Shown here piece after piece: positions 13,619-14,364 of a DNA stretch of 14,364 nt (within the stretch, counting starts at the first letter, position 1; the number at the start of each line of letters is the position of its first letter). Source of the stretch: Thermacetogenium sp. UBA4966. Lineage in GTDB: Bacteria; Bacillota; DSM-12270; Thermacetogeniales; Thermacetogeniaceae. The DNA lies in the NCBI GenBank assembly GCA_002397275.1, contig DHAA01000145.1, forward strand, positions 1-14,364, in the 5' to 3' direction. The position numbers were made by a program, and so were the translations under genes. The notes beneath the pieces were generated by a model, which ran no database searches, had not been told where the DNA came from, and saw only the letters and a program-made list of their open reading frames with translations.

Positions 13619-14364
13619 CTAGGACAGCAGTTTTTTCAAGTCCGGAAGCGCCTTCAGCGCAGCCTGACGCCCGCGCTCCAGCAATTCTGCAATCCGGCCG
13701 AAATCTTCTAACTGAGCGTCAAGTTCTAGCGGTTCGATGACCAAATCCGCCGAATCAAGATCGGGTTTCGTACTCTGCAGGTTCATCATGTTGATCCCCC
13801 GCTGCACCACCTGGATGAGGGACTGCGGTTCCTGTATGCTTCCCTTCCTCTGCAGGCTCACCCCAACCACTACCTGGGCGCCCAGCAAGCGCGCCAGGGA
13901 AGCAGGAACCATCTCCAATAACCCCCCATCCGTAAGCAATGTACCTCGATAGGGAACCGGCTCGAAAATCCCCGGGATAGCGCAGCTGGCCTGAACCGCC
14001 GCTCCCAGGGGCGCGTTTGGAAAGAATACTGTTCCCTGGGATTGCGGTTGCGCTGCAGAATTAACGAACACCACTTTATGGCCGGTGATCAGGTCGGCCG
14101 CGACCACGCCGCAAGGCATAGGTATTTCGTTGAAATAACGCTTATCTGTCATTTTTTCCACCAGCCGGCCTATCTTTTCCCCGCTGAACAGCCCCCGGGG
14201 CATAGCATCCAAAAATTTGGCCATATCTCTCAGATTACTCAATATAAACCGCATAAGAGAACAGAGACTGAAGTTCCAGGTGAAAATGTCTTTTCTGCGC
14301 AGCTTCAGCGAAACCTCCCGCAAAGCAGATAGATTTGGACCGCCGGCATAAAGGGCGCAGACAA
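13619..14364 (-). CDS. Patatin-like phospholipase family protein, 5' end beyond window
   Basis: The frame stays open to the right edge, so the N-terminus is missing; the internal TTG at 14323 is not a real start. Visible sequence begins VCALYAGGPNLSALREVSLK, which is where RssA/YlbK-type patatins continue after the GxSxG nucleophile elbow, so the catalytic Ser should lie just outside the window. The visible catalytic Asp is in LLTDGGLLEMVPA. KIGRLVEKMT and AVQASCAIPGIFEPVPYRG are also typical. These are cytoplasmic or membrane-associated serine lipases/esterases using a Ser-Asp dyad; the substrate is unknown. No terminator lies between it and the glycine-ladder gene. Confidence 0.9.
   Translation of the reverse strand, partial: VCALYAGGPNLSALREVSLKLRRKDIFTWNFSLCSLMRFILSNLRDMAKFLDAMPRGLFSGEKIGRLVEKMTDKRYFNEIPMPCGVVAADLITGHKVVFVNSAAQPQSQGTVFFPNAPLGAAVQASCAIPGIFEPVPYRGTLLTDGGLLEMVPASLARLLGAQVVVGVSLQRKGSIQEPQSLIQVVQRGINMMNLQSTKPDLDSADLVIEPLELDAQLEDFGRIAELLERGRQAALKALPDLKKLLS

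Overview
The window looks like chromosomal DNA of an endospore-forming Firmicute, most likely a Clostridia-class anaerobe of the Peptococcaceae/Desulfotomaculum kind. This rests on recognisable sporulation genes (spoVG, spoIIR, a SPOCS/LysM coat-type protein), strong Gly-Gly-rich Shine-Dalgarno sites, frequent TTG starts, and housekeeping genes in an order I recall from that group (ispE, gntR-type regulator, nucleotidyltransferase, spoVG, glmU, prs, then rplY and pth). The assignment is an inference from gene content; no marker RNA is present.

Layout, left to right. An A+T-rich membrane protein gene is cut by the left edge (1-257, minus), followed by a strong bidirectional terminator and a four-helix YvlD/phage-holin-4-like membrane protein (481-876, minus). 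A 404-base non-coding stretch (877-1280) carries nested inverted repeats. Next is the translation pair rplY-pth (minus). A PRC-barrel protein (2759-3400, plus) then runs convergently into the precursor-synthesis pair glmU-prs (minus, ATGA overlap). Upstream lie spoVG with its own terminator and a sigma-H-type promoter, a MobA-like nucleotidyltransferase, a FadR-type GntR regulator and ispE, all minus. ispE has a convincing sigma-A promoter but appears to begin at a non-standard ATC codon. A ZIP metal transporter (8814-9551, plus) meets spoIIR (minus) at a shared TTAA. The right third is sporulation and surface territory, all minus: spoIIR, a three-module SPOCS + LysM protein with a sigma-K-type promoter, a secreted CAP-domain protein with a 71-residue Pro-X linker, a small protein with glycine at every fourth residue, and a patatin-like phospholipase cut by the right edge.

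Functional themes. One theme is supply of precursors (PRPP, UDP-GlcNAc, isoprenoids) and translation factors. The other is sporulation at successive stages: sigma-H (spoVG), sigma-F (spoIIR, the forespore signal that activates sigma-E) and sigma-K (coat-type SPOCS/LysM protein). Promoter-like sequences fitting each of these sigma factors are visible in front of the matching gene.

I see no CRISPR array, transposase, integrase, tRNA, rRNA or obvious defence or biosynthetic cluster. The most unusual points are the ATC start of ispE, the 13-fold GX3 glycine ladder protein, the His-rich loops in the SPOCS protein, and the nested inverted repeats between pth and the holin-like gene. I do not see a clear new multi-gene system.
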